From an uncultured Eubacterium sp. (GTDB lineage: Bacteria; Bacillota; Clostridia; Lachnospirales; Lachnospiraceae), in contig CATLIX010000004.1 of NCBI GenBank assembly GCA_949959185.1, forward strand, positions 36,751 through 100,750: DNA of 64,000 nucleotides, written 5' to 3'. Every line of letters begins with the position of its first letter. The first letter of the stretch is position 1. Under the pieces are notes generated by a model. It did no database searches. It was not told the origin of the DNA and worked only from the letters and a program-made list of their open reading frames with translations. Position numbers and translations under genes: made by a program. Below, piece by piece: positions 32,533 to 45,170 of the stretch.

Positions 32533-33162
32533 TTACCAGTGATGTCCTCCATGGTGTCCGTCGCCATGGTGTCCGCCGCCATTTCCATTGCCGCCGTTAC
32601 CGTTCCAGTTGTCACAGATTCCGTCTCCGTTGGTATCAACATAATTGCCGCAGTGTCCGCTGTCGTTATGAGTACAGTAATCGCAGATTCCGTCTCCGTT
32701 GGCATCCGTATAATTGCCGCAGGCTCCGTTATGGGCGCAGTGGTCGCAGTATCCATCCCCATTGGCGTCCACATAGTAAGGACAGACAGCCGCTGTTGTA
32801 CCGGCATCCGGATTCTCTGTTACATCTGCCGGCGCTTCCGTATCCGGAACATCGCTGTCATTGTTTTCATTTTCAGCAGGCGGTACATCGCTGCTGTCTT
32901 CCGGTTCATCTGCCGGCGCCACCACGGGCAGTATCACATCTTCCGGTTCAGTTACCTCTTCGCCTTTTTCATTGATTGTCTGAACAGCCTGTTTCAGCAT
33001 ATCTTCCGCTCCGGACTGTCTTACTTCCGCCTTCTGCTCCACCTGTTCCTTTTTCAGCGGTGCTTCCTGATTCTGCATACTGAACGCTGCTGCCGGAATG
33101 GTAATCCCAAGAACCGCGGCACAGGCTAATCCTGCAATCAATGCTTTCTTACGGTTTTTCAT
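32533..33162 (-). CDS. secreted protein with three EF-hand-like Cys repeats and His/Gly-rich tail
   Basis: The 209-residue protein has a signal peptide (KKALIAGLACAAVLGITIPAAA). A Glu/Pro-rich spacer (about 55-120) follows. Three tandem units YVDANGDGYCDHC, YTDANGDGICDYC and YVDTNGDGICDNW are calcium-loop-like (DxNxDGxxD) with paired Cys, as in thrombospondin type-3 or dockerin-like loops. A His/Gly tail ends HHGDGHHGGHHW. It likely binds Ca2+ or transition metals outside the cell. Start ATG 33162 has GGAGG 7 bases ahead. It is the first gene of the operon with the ECF sigma and anti-sigma genes and is a plausible product of the sigma factor it controls. Confidence 0.75.
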   Translation of the reverse strand: MKNRKKALIAGLACAAVLGITIPAAAFSMQNQEAPLKKEQVEQKAEVRQSGAEDMLKQAVQTINEKGEEVTEPEDVILPVVAPADEPEDSSDVPPAENENNDSDVPDTEAPADVTENPDAGTTAAVCPYYVDANGDGYCDHCAHNGACGNYTDANGDGICDYCTHNDSGHCGNYVDTNGDGICDNWNGNGGNGNGGGHHGDGHHGGHHW

Positions 33163-33508
33163 AATATGACCTCCTGATTTTCTCTGAATCATTATCATTT
33201 TTTATTTTCTACTTATAATACGATACGTTTTGGAAAATTCTTGCATCTCCGCAAAATAATTTTTTATTTTTATTATAACATAATCCGGACTGTTTTTCAG
33301 TAACATTTCAGTCCGGGCTTCCCTGTTACGTTTTTCATCTGAAAAAATAACAGGTATGGAATCTTTGCATTTTCTATGGTATAATGTTGATATTATATTG
33401 CCCCGTGCATAAACTGCACAGCAGCCGTGGCAGATTCATAGTTACTGCTCACACCGGAAGGAACGGAACAGTAACAATTCACAAACAGAAAGTGTAGAGA
33501 ACAGCAAT
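33163..33508. other. divergent intergenic region between the sigma operon and the hybrid kinase
   Basis: No gene is supported. For the plus-strand kinase, an extended -10 TGGTATAAT lies at 33377-33385. On the minus side, an AT-rich run CGTATTATAAG (about 33210-33230) could be the -10 of the secreted-protein operon. TGATAATGATT (about 33185) partly resembles a Fur half-site. Confidence 0.4.
33377..33385 (+). promoter_or_regulatory. extended -10 promoter for the hybrid kinase
   Basis: TGG directly before TATAAT (33380-33385) gives an extended -10 element. No good -35 box is visible. Confidence 0.45.
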
Positions 33509-35206
33509 ATGAGCGAAAACAAAGATTATCCTGTAACAAATTCAAATCAGAACAGAATAACAGATTCCGCCCGAAACCGGCAGAAGATTGCAGAACTGGA
33601 GCAGCGTATTGCCGAGCTGGAAAAATCTCTGCAGGAAGCAGAGGAGACCAACAGAGCAAAAAGTATTTTCCTGTCCAATATGTCTCACGATATCCGCACT
33701 CCCATGAATGCAATTATCGGAATGACCTCCATCGGACTGTCCCATATTGATGAAAAAGCGAGAGTGCAGGACTGCCTTCTCAAAATCAAAACGTCCTCCA
33801 CTCACCTGATGAGTCTGGTCAATGATGTGCTGGATATGTCCCGTATTGACAGCGGCCGGCTTTCCTTAAATGAAGAAGAATTTTCTCTGGCGGATCTGGT
33901 TCACGACATTGCCGTCATTGTACGTCCCCAGGCAGCCCAGAAGAATCAGAACCTCCAGATAGAAATCGGTCTGATTCAGGAAGAAAATCTCATCGGAGAT
34001 CCCCTTCATCTGCGGCAGATTCTGGTTAATATTATCGGAAATGCCGTAAAGTACACTCAAAAAGAAGGAGAAATTCTGATTCAGTTCCGGCAGCGGCCCG
34101 CAGAGCCGGATTCCACCGGACGCAGGCAGGTATGGTTTGACTTTGTCTGCAAAGACAACGGAATGGGCATGAGTCAGGAATTTCTGGAGAAAATCTTTCT
34201 TCCTTTTGAACGGGTAACCAACGCCGCCACCAGCAAAATCGAAGGAACCGGCCTTGGCATGTCCATTGTGAAAAATCTGGTAGACCGTATGGACGGACAG
34301 ATTCGGGTGGAAAGCCAGGAAGGGAAAGGCAGTACGTTCCATGTAACCCTTCCGTTTACGGTGGCTCTCCAGAATCGGGAAGAACTGAATCTCCCGGCAG
34401 GGCAGCAAATCCTGGTGGCAGAAAACATGGAAAGCAGGCTGCCCCCGATTCTGGAATACCTGAAAGACGGAGGACTGGTGCCGGTTCATATGAAGCGCGG
34501 CGTGGATGTGGTTACATGGCTGACAGAGGAGCAGTATGAAAACCGTATGCCCTGTGCCATGCTGCTGGGACAGGAACTGGACGACATGCCGGTTCTGGAA
34601 CTGGCCTCCCATGTACGCCATCTGGCAGGACAGGATTTTCCGATTCTTCTGGTATCGGAATCAGACTGGGCCCAGATGGAATATCAGGCCACCCGCGCAG
34701 GAATCAATGCTTTCGTTCCATGCCCGCTCTTTAAAAGCAGGCTGCTGGAGACCATTTCCGGTCTGACAAACCGGGAAGATATGGAAGAAGACCCCTACTC
34801 CAGCCCTGACATGGATTACAGCCAGTACCGTATTCTGCTGGTAGAGGATGTGGAGCTGAATCAGGAAATTGCGGTGGAAATTTTCTCCCTCATCGGCGTT
34901 CAGACAGAGGTGGCCGACAACGGCGCCCAGGCTGTGGAAAAATTTGCAGCTTCTCCGGAAGGCTATTATGACGTTATCTTCATGGATATTCAGATGCCCG
35001 TTCTGAACGGCTATGAAGCTACCAGAAAAATCAGGCAGCTTTCCAGAAAGGACGCGGAAAGTGTCTGGATTGTAGCCATGACTGCAAATGCCTTTGTGGA
35101 AGATATCCGTCTGTCGCGGGAAGCCGGAATGAACGAACACTGTTCCAAACCCGTAGATCCGGAACGTCTGCAGGAAATTTTACGCAACCGACTGAAACAT
35201 AAATAG
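33509..35206 (+). CDS. cytosolic hybrid histidine kinase with degenerate and intact receivers
   Basis: The 565-residue protein has an N-terminal coiled coil (RQKIAELEQRIAELEKSLQE) and the phosphoacceptor His60 in LSNMSHDIRTPMNAIIGM. The HATPase reads NAVKYT, DNGMGM and GTGLGMSIV. A first receiver-like domain (about 300-415) has Gly354 where the phospho-Asp should be and Cys405 in place of the conserved Lys. An intact receiver follows (about 441-560; Asp493 in VIFMDIQMP). No membrane segment is seen, so it reads a cytoplasmic signal. It lies 65 bases ahead of the HD-GYP-like gene, a likely partner. The ribosome site is weak (AGAGAAC). Confidence 0.9.
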   Translation: MSENKDYPVTNSNQNRITDSARNRQKIAELEQRIAELEKSLQEAEETNRAKSIFLSNMSHDIRTPMNAIIGMTSIGLSHIDEKARVQDCLLKIKTSSTHLMSLVNDVLDMSRIDSGRLSLNEEEFSLADLVHDIAVIVRPQAAQKNQNLQIEIGLIQEENLIGDPLHLRQILVNIIGNAVKYTQKEGEILIQFRQRPAEPDSTGRRQVWFDFVCKDNGMGMSQEFLEKIFLPFERVTNAATSKIEGTGLGMSIVKNLVDRMDGQIRVESQEGKGSTFHVTLPFTVALQNREELNLPAGQQILVAENMESRLPPILEYLKDGGLVPVHMKRGVDVVTWLTEEQYENRMPCAMLLGQELDDMPVLELASHVRHLAGQDFPILLVSESDWAQMEYQATRAGINAFVPCPLFKSRLLETISGLTNREDMEEDPYSSPDMDYSQYRILLVEDVELNQEIAVEIFSLIGVQTEVADNGAQAVEKFAASPEGYYDVIFMDIQMPVLNGYEATRKIRQLSRKDAESVWIVAMTANAFVEDIRLSREAGMNEHCSKPVDPERLQEILRNRLKHK

Positions 35207-35271
35207 CGGTCAGGACCTCCGAAGCATTACTTTGATGCCCTGATCAGATAACAGAAAAGAGTAGAAGGATT

Positions 35272-37119
35272 ATGCAGCCATATCAGGAAGAATATATTGC
35301 CAGTTTAAAAGATATTTCTGCCCTCAGAACCCGTAAAAATCCGGGAAACCTCTCTTTTGACGAATATCTGGAGGAAGTCCTCCGGGATCGTATGCGGGCA
35401 GAGCAGAAAATAAAGCGTAATATGGAATTGCTGCGGGGAGAACTTTTCCCGGTTCTGGATCATATACATAACGCAGGTGAAGATAAACTGCAGGAGCTGC
35501 AGGACTTTGCAGACGCACTTTTATCCGGAAATAACAAAGACGCGCTGGATGCAGGGCTTTTCTGCCAGATTCACAAAGCGCTGCTTACCCTTGCCCGGCT
35601 GACCAGAGACCGAAATGCCATGATTCGGGAATTATACTGGCTGGGTATGGCCCACAACAACCAGTGCAACAAGCTGGTGGGACTTGACCTTTCCATCACG
35701 GAAAAATATACTTCTCAGATGCGGCTCTGTTTTACAGAAGCAGCCGCTTACCTGAAATATTATGATGAAATTGACGATACGGAGACACGGGGCTATATTC
35801 TGCGTTCCCGTGCCAATATGTCCCTGGGGAAATTTAAGTCTGCCAGTGAAAAAATCCATATGATAAAGCGTACTCTGGAGATTCTGCAGGATAAGGAATA
35901 CCAGAAAAAGGCTCCGGATCTCCCCTGGGATAAATACATTTACCTGACCCATCAGCAGATGGCGGCCAGCATTTCCCACAGCAGGGAAGCCACCATGACT
36001 TCCGAGGACGTGACCGATATTATGGAATCTGTCTATATTGTCCATGAGCGGAGGTTTCAGGAGGCTGCTTCCCGGAATGAACACCCTCCCATCCGGCCAC
36101 GTTTCGCCTATTATGCCATAGAATATTACTGCGGGCTGAACACTCTGGACGGCCTTTTGAATAAAATGGAACTTTTAATGGATAAAACAGATTTGACTGA
36201 TTTTTCCACAGACAGCATGTATGGCATCATTTCTCTGCCTGCTTTTTACTGTCAGTATTTAACTGATTATCCGGAACGGATTCCAAAACGGACGGAATAT
36301 CTCGAAAGCCTTTATCACCGGATTTTAAAGTATGTGGATTCTGTTCCGGAGGACTTTCAGAATGAGGCCCTGTTCCTCTATCTCCGTCAGCTTTCCGCCA
36401 CCTTTCTGGAAACCGAAAACAGTATATCCTATAAAGATTTTCTGATGAAAATTCTGATGCGTTTTGCACCGGAAATCTTTGTCCATTCCTGGATTGTGGG
36501 TAAAGGCGCGGTTACCCTCTGCGGGATAATTCTGGAAGAAGAACCGGAGTTTTTCGACGATATTGGCATGTTCCGGGAAATTTCTGACTCGGAAGAAAAG
36601 AAACAGCGCATTCTGAATTATGCCATGGAAGCCGGTATGCTGCATGATGTGGGCAAAGTGAACTTCATCAATCTGTATTCCCAGGCAGGACGCCAGTGGT
36701 TTGAAGAAGAATATGAAATGGCTCACCTTCACACGCTGGCGGGGGAGGCAGCCCTGTCTGCCAGGGAATCTACCCGGCCTTATACAGCCATTGCCCACGG
36801 ACATCATTCCTGGTACGACTGTACTCATGGATATCCGGATTCCTATCACCGGCTGGAATGCCAGTACCGTCAGATGACAGATATTATCGGCCTGATTGAC
36901 TGGCTCCATGACGTTACGGATATGCAGTGTCTGTATATGGGATTTGACAAGACTTTTGACGAAGCCGTTGAGACAGCTCTTGGGCTGGAGGGCAAGCGGT
37001 TCTCTCCCCTTCTGACTGCCCGGCTGAGAGAGGAAAAAATTGCCGGACAGATTGAACGTTCTTTTTCCGAAGGGCGCCGGGAGGCCTGGAAGCAGATTTA
37101 TGACGGAATGAAACAGTAA
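35272..37119 (+). CDS. divergent HD-GYP-type phosphohydrolase with helical N-terminal domain
   Basis: The product has 615 residues. Residues about 30-400 are helical (TPR-like) with no named family. The C-terminal part carries the HD-GYP residues: HD458-459 in MLHDVGKV, His485/487 in EMAHLHTLAGE, and HH511-512 with Asp516 and GYP520-522 (HHSWYDCTHGYP). The usual HHExWDGxGYP is altered by a one-residue insertion and loss of the Glu. HD-GYP proteins hydrolyse cyclic-di-GMP or cGAMP; activity here is likely but not certain. It starts at ATG 35272 (GAAGGA ahead), 65 bases after the hybrid kinase, probably as one operon that ends at the shared terminator at 37118. Confidence 0.75.
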   Translation: MQPYQEEYIASLKDISALRTRKNPGNLSFDEYLEEVLRDRMRAEQKIKRNMELLRGELFPVLDHIHNAGEDKLQELQDFADALLSGNNKDALDAGLFCQIHKALLTLARLTRDRNAMIRELYWLGMAHNNQCNKLVGLDLSITEKYTSQMRLCFTEAAAYLKYYDEIDDTETRGYILRSRANMSLGKFKSASEKIHMIKRTLEILQDKEYQKKAPDLPWDKYIYLTHQQMAASISHSREATMTSEDVTDIMESVYIVHERRFQEAASRNEHPPIRPRFAYYAIEYYCGLNTLDGLLNKMELLMDKTDLTDFSTDSMYGIISLPAFYCQYLTDYPERIPKRTEYLESLYHRILKYVDSVPEDFQNEALFLYLRQLSATFLETENSISYKDFLMKILMRFAPEIFVHSWIVGKGAVTLCGIILEEEPEFFDDIGMFREISDSEEKKQRILNYAMEAGMLHDVGKVNFINLYSQAGRQWFEEEYEMAHLHTLAGEAALSARESTRPYTAIAHGHHSWYDCTHGYPDSYHRLECQYRQMTDIIGLIDWLHDVTDMQCLYMGFDKTFDEAVETALGLEGKRFSPLLTARLREEKIAGQIERSFSEGRREAWKQIYDGMKQ

Positions 37120-37149
37120 AAAAACAGGGGCCGCAGCCCCTGTTTTTTT
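37118..37149. terminator. bidirectional terminator between the HD-GYP gene and atpC
   Basis: AACAGGGG/CCCCTGTT around CCGCAG is flanked by A-runs and T-runs on both sides. It overlaps the stop codons of both converging genes. Confidence 0.9.
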
Positions 37150-37555
37150 ACTGTTTCACATCAATACGAACCAGTGCTTTTTTCAGCGCAATTTCCGCAC
37201 GGGCTACGTCCACTTCCGCACCATGGCTGCGGAGACGTTCTTCCGCACGGGCTTTGGCCGCCTGTGCCCGTTTCACGTCAATCTCGTCGGGCCATTCGGC
37301 AATTTCCGCAAGAAACGTTACTTTTTCTCCCAGAATCTGCACAAAGCCTGCATGGACTGCCGCTTCTTTTTTGCCGTCCGCTTCTGTAATGGTTACAATT
37401 CCGGGAGCCAGTACGGTAGTCAGAGGGATATGGTGTTTGTATACACCCATCTCTCCGTCCACGGAAGTGAATTCCACCATGGAGGCTTCCCCTTTGTATA
37501 ACACACGGTCCGGCGTGATGATTTCCAACTGAAAGTATTTATTTTCCTCTGCCAT
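37148..37555 (-). CDS. atpC: F1Fo-ATP synthase epsilon subunit AtpC
   Basis: The 135-residue rotor-stalk subunit has the N-terminal beta barrel (VEFTSVDGEMGVYKHHIPLTTVL) and two C-terminal helices (RAQAAKARAEERLR). It starts at ATG 37555, 12 bases after atpD, with GGGGGGTGAG ahead. It is the last gene of the operon. Confidence 0.95.
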   Translation of the reverse strand: MAEENKYFQLEIITPDRVLYKGEASMVEFTSVDGEMGVYKHHIPLTTVLAPGIVTITEADGKKEAAVHAGFVQILGEKVTFLAEIAEWPDEIDVKRAQAAKARAEERLRSHGAEVDVARAEIALKKALVRIDVKQ

Positions 37556-37567
37556 GTGCTCACCCCC

Positions 37568-39214
<1,647 letters not shown>

Positions 39215-39217
39215 ACA

Positions 39218-39257
39218 GGCCATGTTCTTAAAGCGCTTTGCGCTTTAAGATATGGCC
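39218..39257 (-). other. strong hairpin overlapping the atpG stop codon
   Basis: AGGCCAT/ATGGCCT outer arms enclose TTAAAGCGC/GCGCTTTAA with an AAA loop. The stem covers the last codons and stop of atpG (39245-39247). It could be a processing or attenuation site that sets subunit ratios. Confidence 0.6.
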
Positions 39258-40102
39258 TCGGCGCCGGCAATAATCTCTGTCAGCTCCTGTGTAATAGAGC
39301 CCTGACGCGCTCTGTTATATTTCAATGTCAAATCACTGATCATTTCTTCTGCATTGCTTGTTGCGGAATCCATCGCCTGCATTCTGGCGCCGTTTTCACT
39401 GGCAACCGCTTCCACCAGCGCACCATAGAAAAGGCTTGTCATGTACTTGGGTATAATTAAATCCAGTGCCTCTTCCTCATTGGGCTCATAATTCATCAGC
39501 ACATTGCTGTCCGCCTCTTTCAGTTCTGCTTCGTCAAATTCCACCGGAAGCAATTTCATCAGAGTGGGTTCATGGCTGACGGTATTTTTAAAATGGGTAT
39601 ATGCAAGGTAAATTTCCCCGATTTCCCCTCTGGTAAAAGCACCCAGAACTTCCTTGCAGATTGCGGAAGCATCTTCATAAGTGGGGCCCTCGATTACGTC
39701 CGAATAGTCCCCCTTCATCTCATAGCCTTTCCGCTGCAGGGATTCCTTCGCCTTACGCCCGATAATGTAAATCTGAGCTTCTTCTCTGGGAATACCGCTG
39801 TCGGTAACCAGCTTCACAATATTGGAATTGTATCCGCCGGCCAGTCCCCGGTTGGAGGCAATGGTAATGATTGCTTTCTTCTGAGAGCTTCCCGCTTTCA
39901 GGTAGGGATGGCTCATATTTCCTGACCTTGCAAGCATTGAGGTTACAGTCTGATACATGTAATTAAAATATGGATTGGACTGCTCCGCACGGTTTTTCGC
40001 TTTCTGCAGTTTAACGGTAGAAACGAGCTTCATGGCTTTTGTGATTTGCTGCGTACTTTGTATGCTGCCTTTTCTTCTTTTAATGTCCCTCATGGACGCC
40101 AT
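39245..40102 (-). CDS. atpG: F1Fo-ATP synthase gamma subunit AtpG
   Basis: The 285-residue central-stalk subunit has the N-terminal helix MASMRDIKRRKGSIQSTQQI and the C-terminal NAEEMISDLTLKYNRARQGSIT. I start it at ATG 40102 with GGTGGTGA ahead rather than ATG 40108. It follows atpA by 17 bases and is followed by the hairpin and repeat-bearing spacer. Confidence 0.95.
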   Translation of the reverse strand: MASMRDIKRRKGSIQSTQQITKAMKLVSTVKLQKAKNRAEQSNPYFNYMYQTVTSMLARSGNMSHPYLKAGSSQKKAIITIASNRGLAGGYNSNIVKLVTDSGIPREEAQIYIIGRKAKESLQRKGYEMKGDYSDVIEGPTYEDASAICKEVLGAFTRGEIGEIYLAYTHFKNTVSHEPTLMKLLPVEFDEAELKEADSNVLMNYEPNEEEALDLIIPKYMTSLFYGALVEAVASENGARMQAMDSATSNAEEMISDLTLKYNRARQGSITQELTEIIAGAEAIS

Positions 40103-40119
40103 AAACATTCACCACCCGT

Positions 40120-42175
<2,056 letters not shown>

Positions 42176-42188
<13 letters not shown>

Positions 42189-42691
42189 GTGCTCTCACCT
42201 ATTTCCTTCAATGTCTCCTCCACCAGCGCGTCCTGAATGGATGTATCAATGGAGGCTGTCACTACCTTGCCTGCCATCATGGAAGCAATGGTAATCATTT
42301 CCTGTTTTGCCTCGTCCATAATACGTTTCTTCTCCAGCAATGCTTCTTCGTTGGCACGTTTTATGATACGGGCAGCTTCTTCCTTCGCCTCATCTACAAT
42401 CCTGGTTTCATTTTTCAGGGCTTTCTGGCGGGCCTCACTTAAGATTTCCTCAGCTTCTTTTTCGATTCCTCTGATTTTTGCATCATATTCCGCTTTGACA
42501 GCAGCAGCTTCTTCCCTGTCCTTCTTTGCGGTGTCAATATCATTCTTAATGCGGTCCTGTCTGTCCTTCAACATCTTCTTTGCCGGATTAAACAGCAGAT
42601 AAGACATTAAGGTAAACAGAAACAATATGGCAAGAATCGAGAGAACCGTGTCATGCAAAAGCTGCGGATTTAAGCCAAATAACTGTTCCAA
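42176..42691 (-). CDS. atpF: F1Fo-ATP synthase b subunit AtpF
   Basis: The 171-residue peripheral stalk has one N-terminal membrane helix (HDTVLSILAILFLFTLMSYLLF) and a long charged coiled coil. I chose TTG 42691 with AAAGGAGG 7 bases ahead; ATG 42709 would place the ribosome site inside the gene. Confidence 0.94.
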
Positions 42692-42746
42692 GGCCTGTCC
42701 TCCTTTCATCTGATTTGTGCTGCTTTCTGCACATTAAGGGATGCCC

Positions 42747-43028
<282 letters not shown>

Positions 43029-43063
43029 TTATAATTATTTCATTAATAAACTGGTTACGGATG

Positions 43064-43798
43064 TTACTCTTCCTCTCCGATTGCATTGCTGATGTATGTC
43101 ATGGTCAGCATACAGAATACATACGTCTGGATACAGCCTGAAAATACATCAAAGTACGCATGTAATGCTCCTGGCCAGAAATATGCACCCTTTGACAGCA
43201 GCGCATAAATCAATGCCATAATAATGGTTCCTGACAGTACGTTTGCAAACAAACGCAGAGACAGAGAAATCGGCACTGCGATTTCACTGATCAGGTTAAT
43301 CGGAAACCAGATTGGCAGCCATGGCGGCAGCGGGGAACACATATCTGTCCATATGGCCTTTGGCGTCTGATATTTAAACTGATTAAAATGAATCAGGATA
43401 AAACTCAGCAGCGCCAGCGGCAGGGTTACACCGTAATCCGCTGTGGGCGGCCGCAGTCCGAACAGGCCGGAAAGGTTGGACACCAGGATAAATATAAATA
43501 TGGTTCCCACATAGTTGACAAATTTCCCGCCGCTTTTTCCCATAACGCCGTGAACCATGCCGTCCAGTTTTTCCACAATCAGTTCCACCACATTCTGAAA
43601 GCCTCCCGGTACATCTGATGCATGTTTCATGGCACGGTTGGCTGCAAGCGAAAACCCGATCAGAATTATCATAACAATTAAAATGCTCACATGGGTTGTG
43701 GTAATCCAGAAGGTATGTCCAAACAGCTCGTAGGAAAACAGACCGTGTACCATAATATCAATGTCTGCTCCGGAAGACAGTAAAATTGAACTCTGCAC
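43064..43798 (-). CDS. atpB: F1Fo-ATP synthase a subunit AtpB
   Basis: The 244-residue membrane subunit forms the ion half-channels. It has about five or six helices and the essential Arg in ISLSLRLFANVLSGTI. I chose GTG 43798, with AGGAGG 7 bases ahead, over an upstream ATG that would extend into atpI. It lies 4 bases after the atpI stop. Confidence 0.93.
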   Translation of the reverse strand: MQSSILLSSGADIDIMVHGLFSYELFGHTFWITTTHVSILIVMIILIGFSLAANRAMKHASDVPGGFQNVVELIVEKLDGMVHGVMGKSGGKFVNYVGTIFIFILVSNLSGLFGLRPPTADYGVTLPLALLSFILIHFNQFKYQTPKAIWTDMCSPLPPWLPIWFPINLISEIAVPISLSLRLFANVLSGTIIMALIYALLSKGAYFWPGALHAYFDVFSGCIQTYVFCMLTMTYISNAIGEEE

Positions 43799-43802
43799 TC
43801 TC

Positions 43803-44228
43803 TCACCTCCTTTTATTTTCATGGCTGCAGGCGCTTTTCTCCTGCATGGCAATCATAAATTTATGTGTAACAGGCTGCAAATAAGCAGATACTTTCAGCC
43901 CCATCACCCCCGCAAACATAGCAAGTACGTTGCCCAGTTCAAAATACCAGACAACGATAACCCCAAGAACTACTGCCAGATAGCGCAACACGGCATACAG
44001 AGACGCTTTTCGGTAAGAGCGTTTCTCTGCCATGGCCTCCACCGTATCAAGGATAACCACAGCCATATTGACTGCCAGCCCCATGGCCAGAATAATTCCC
44101 GCCCAAAGCCCCACGCTATACTGCACCTTATCTTCCACGAACCATACGCCGACAATCTGAATCATAAATCCGTAGAGCACTATGCCGAGCAACAGTTCCG
44201 GAAGGGCCTGATTAATCCTTCTTAACAT
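43803..44228 (-). CDS. atpI: ATP synthase subunit I-like protein AtpI
   Basis: The 141-residue protein has about four membrane helices (LLLGIVLYGFMIQIVGVWF, LWAGIILAMGLAVNMAVVIL, RYLAVVLGVIVVWYF, LAMFAGVMGLKVSAYLQP). AtpI helps assemble the c-ring. ATG 44228 (AAGGAT ahead) overlaps the atpZ end by 17 bases; an upstream frame of 44 residues is inside atpZ and not used. Confidence 0.85.
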   Translation of the reverse strand: MLRRINQALPELLLGIVLYGFMIQIVGVWFVEDKVQYSVGLWAGIILAMGLAVNMAVVILDTVEAMAEKRSYRKASLYAVLRYLAVVLGVIVVWYFELGNVLAMFAGVMGLKVSAYLQPVTHKFMIAMQEKSACSHENKRR

Positions 44229-44505
44229 GAACGGTATCCTTTTCTTTCTGATTATGCTGCTCCCCGGAAGTCCCATGACGCCGGGAAGATGTATCTTCGG
44301 AATAAATTTTCCTGGCCATAATGAAAATATTGCGGAATCCGGCCAGAGCTCCCACTGCAAACAACGGAATCGTAATCCAGTCTATGGAAAATTTCTTTCC
44401 GATGTAAACCCCTGCCAGCACACACAAAAAAATTGGTACCAGCATGTTGATTCCAAACTGCGTAATTAATGTGAGAGAACGATATACGCTTTTTTTGTAT
44501 TTCAC
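44212..44505 (-). CDS. atpZ: AtpZ/AtpI-family protein (ATPase_gene1)
   Basis: The 97-residue protein has two membrane helices (about 15-35 and 42-60) and a charged C-terminus. In other bacteria AtpZ/I pairs act in c-ring assembly or Mg2+ and Ca2+ uptake. I chose GTG 44505, with GGAGG 7 bases ahead, over an ATG 57 bases upstream. It is the first gene of the ATPase operon. Confidence 0.82.
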   Translation of the reverse strand: MKYKKSVYRSLTLITQFGINMLVPIFLCVLAGVYIGKKFSIDWITIPLFAVGALAGFRNIFIMARKIYSEDTSSRRHGTSGEQHNQKEKDTVHVKKD

Positions 44506-44551
44506 ATGGGTACCTCCGCTGTCATACAGTAATTTCCATACATATGAAATT

Positions 44552-44580
44552 ATTATATCCATTTTTTATGAAAATGTCTA
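44552..44580 (-). promoter_or_regulatory. promoter of the F1Fo-ATPase operon
   Basis: TAGACA (44580-44575), a 17-bp spacer and TATAAT (44557-44552) on the minus strand. The leader is short (about 40 bases). Confidence 0.75.
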
Positions 44581-44601
44581 TCCATTTCTTGTATTTTTCA
44601 C

Positions 44602-44676
44602 GTAACAGTTCCGCCATGGCCTGTTTCTGTGTGAATCATGCCCGCATGATTTAAATGGCGCGAGCTGAATTGTTAC
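44602..44676. repeat. palindromic repeat R2, copy b
   Basis: GTAACAGTTCCGCCATGGCCTG at the left and GCGAGCTGAATTGTTAC at the right form the ends. AATCATGC/GCATGATT lies inside. The right end covers the stop codon of the dCMP deaminase gene (44673-44675). Confidence 0.65.
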
Positions 44677-45158
44677 AGAACCATCTTCACTTCCCGGTTT
44701 GTATGGGTATACTGATAATACCGCACGCCTGCCGCATCCAGCATCCGCCTGGAAGCAATCACCGAAGGAGTGTCCCTGTATTTGTCACTGTCATATACCA
44801 CGGTCCTGATACCTGCCTGGATAATCGCCTTGGCGCATTCATTGCAGGGAAACAGGGAAACATAGAGTTTCGCCCCTTCCAGGCTGCCGCCCCGGTAATT
44901 CAGAATAGCGTTTAATTCACTGTGGGTCGTATAGAAGTATTTATTGTCCAGGGGCTCCCCTTCCCGGTTCCAGGGAAATTCATCATCGGAACATCCCGCA
45001 GGGAACCCGTTGTAACCCATGGACAGAATTTTATTGTCCGGACTGACAATGCAGGCTCCCACCTGTGTGCCCGGATCTTTGGAGCGCATGGCGGAGAGCA
45101 TTGCCACTCCCATAAAATACTCATCCCAGCTAAGATAATCCTGTCTCTTACTGCTCAT
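44673..45158 (-). CDS. deoxycytidylate (dCMP) deaminase
   Basis: The 161-residue zinc enzyme converts dCMP to dUMP for thymidylate synthesis. It has the HAE-type motif as THSELNAIL and the zinc Cys pair in FPCNECAKAI. It resembles ComEB-like proteins. It starts at ATG 45158, 12 bases after upp, and lies in the usual tsaC-phosphatase-upp-deaminase-atp gene order. Confidence 0.93.
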   Translation of the reverse strand: MSSKRQDYLSWDEYFMGVAMLSAMRSKDPGTQVGACIVSPDNKILSMGYNGFPAGCSDDEFPWNREGEPLDNKYFYTTHSELNAILNYRGGSLEGAKLYVSLFPCNECAKAIIQAGIRTVVYDSDKYRDTPSVIASRRMLDAAGVRYYQYTHTNREVKMVL

Positions 45159-45170
45159 ATTACACCTCGC

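Noticed and set aside
32524..33129. Plus-strand open frame of 201 residues, Val/Ile/Ser-rich
   Set aside because: It is the antisense of the DANGDG-repeat gene; its repeats mirror the real coding repeats.
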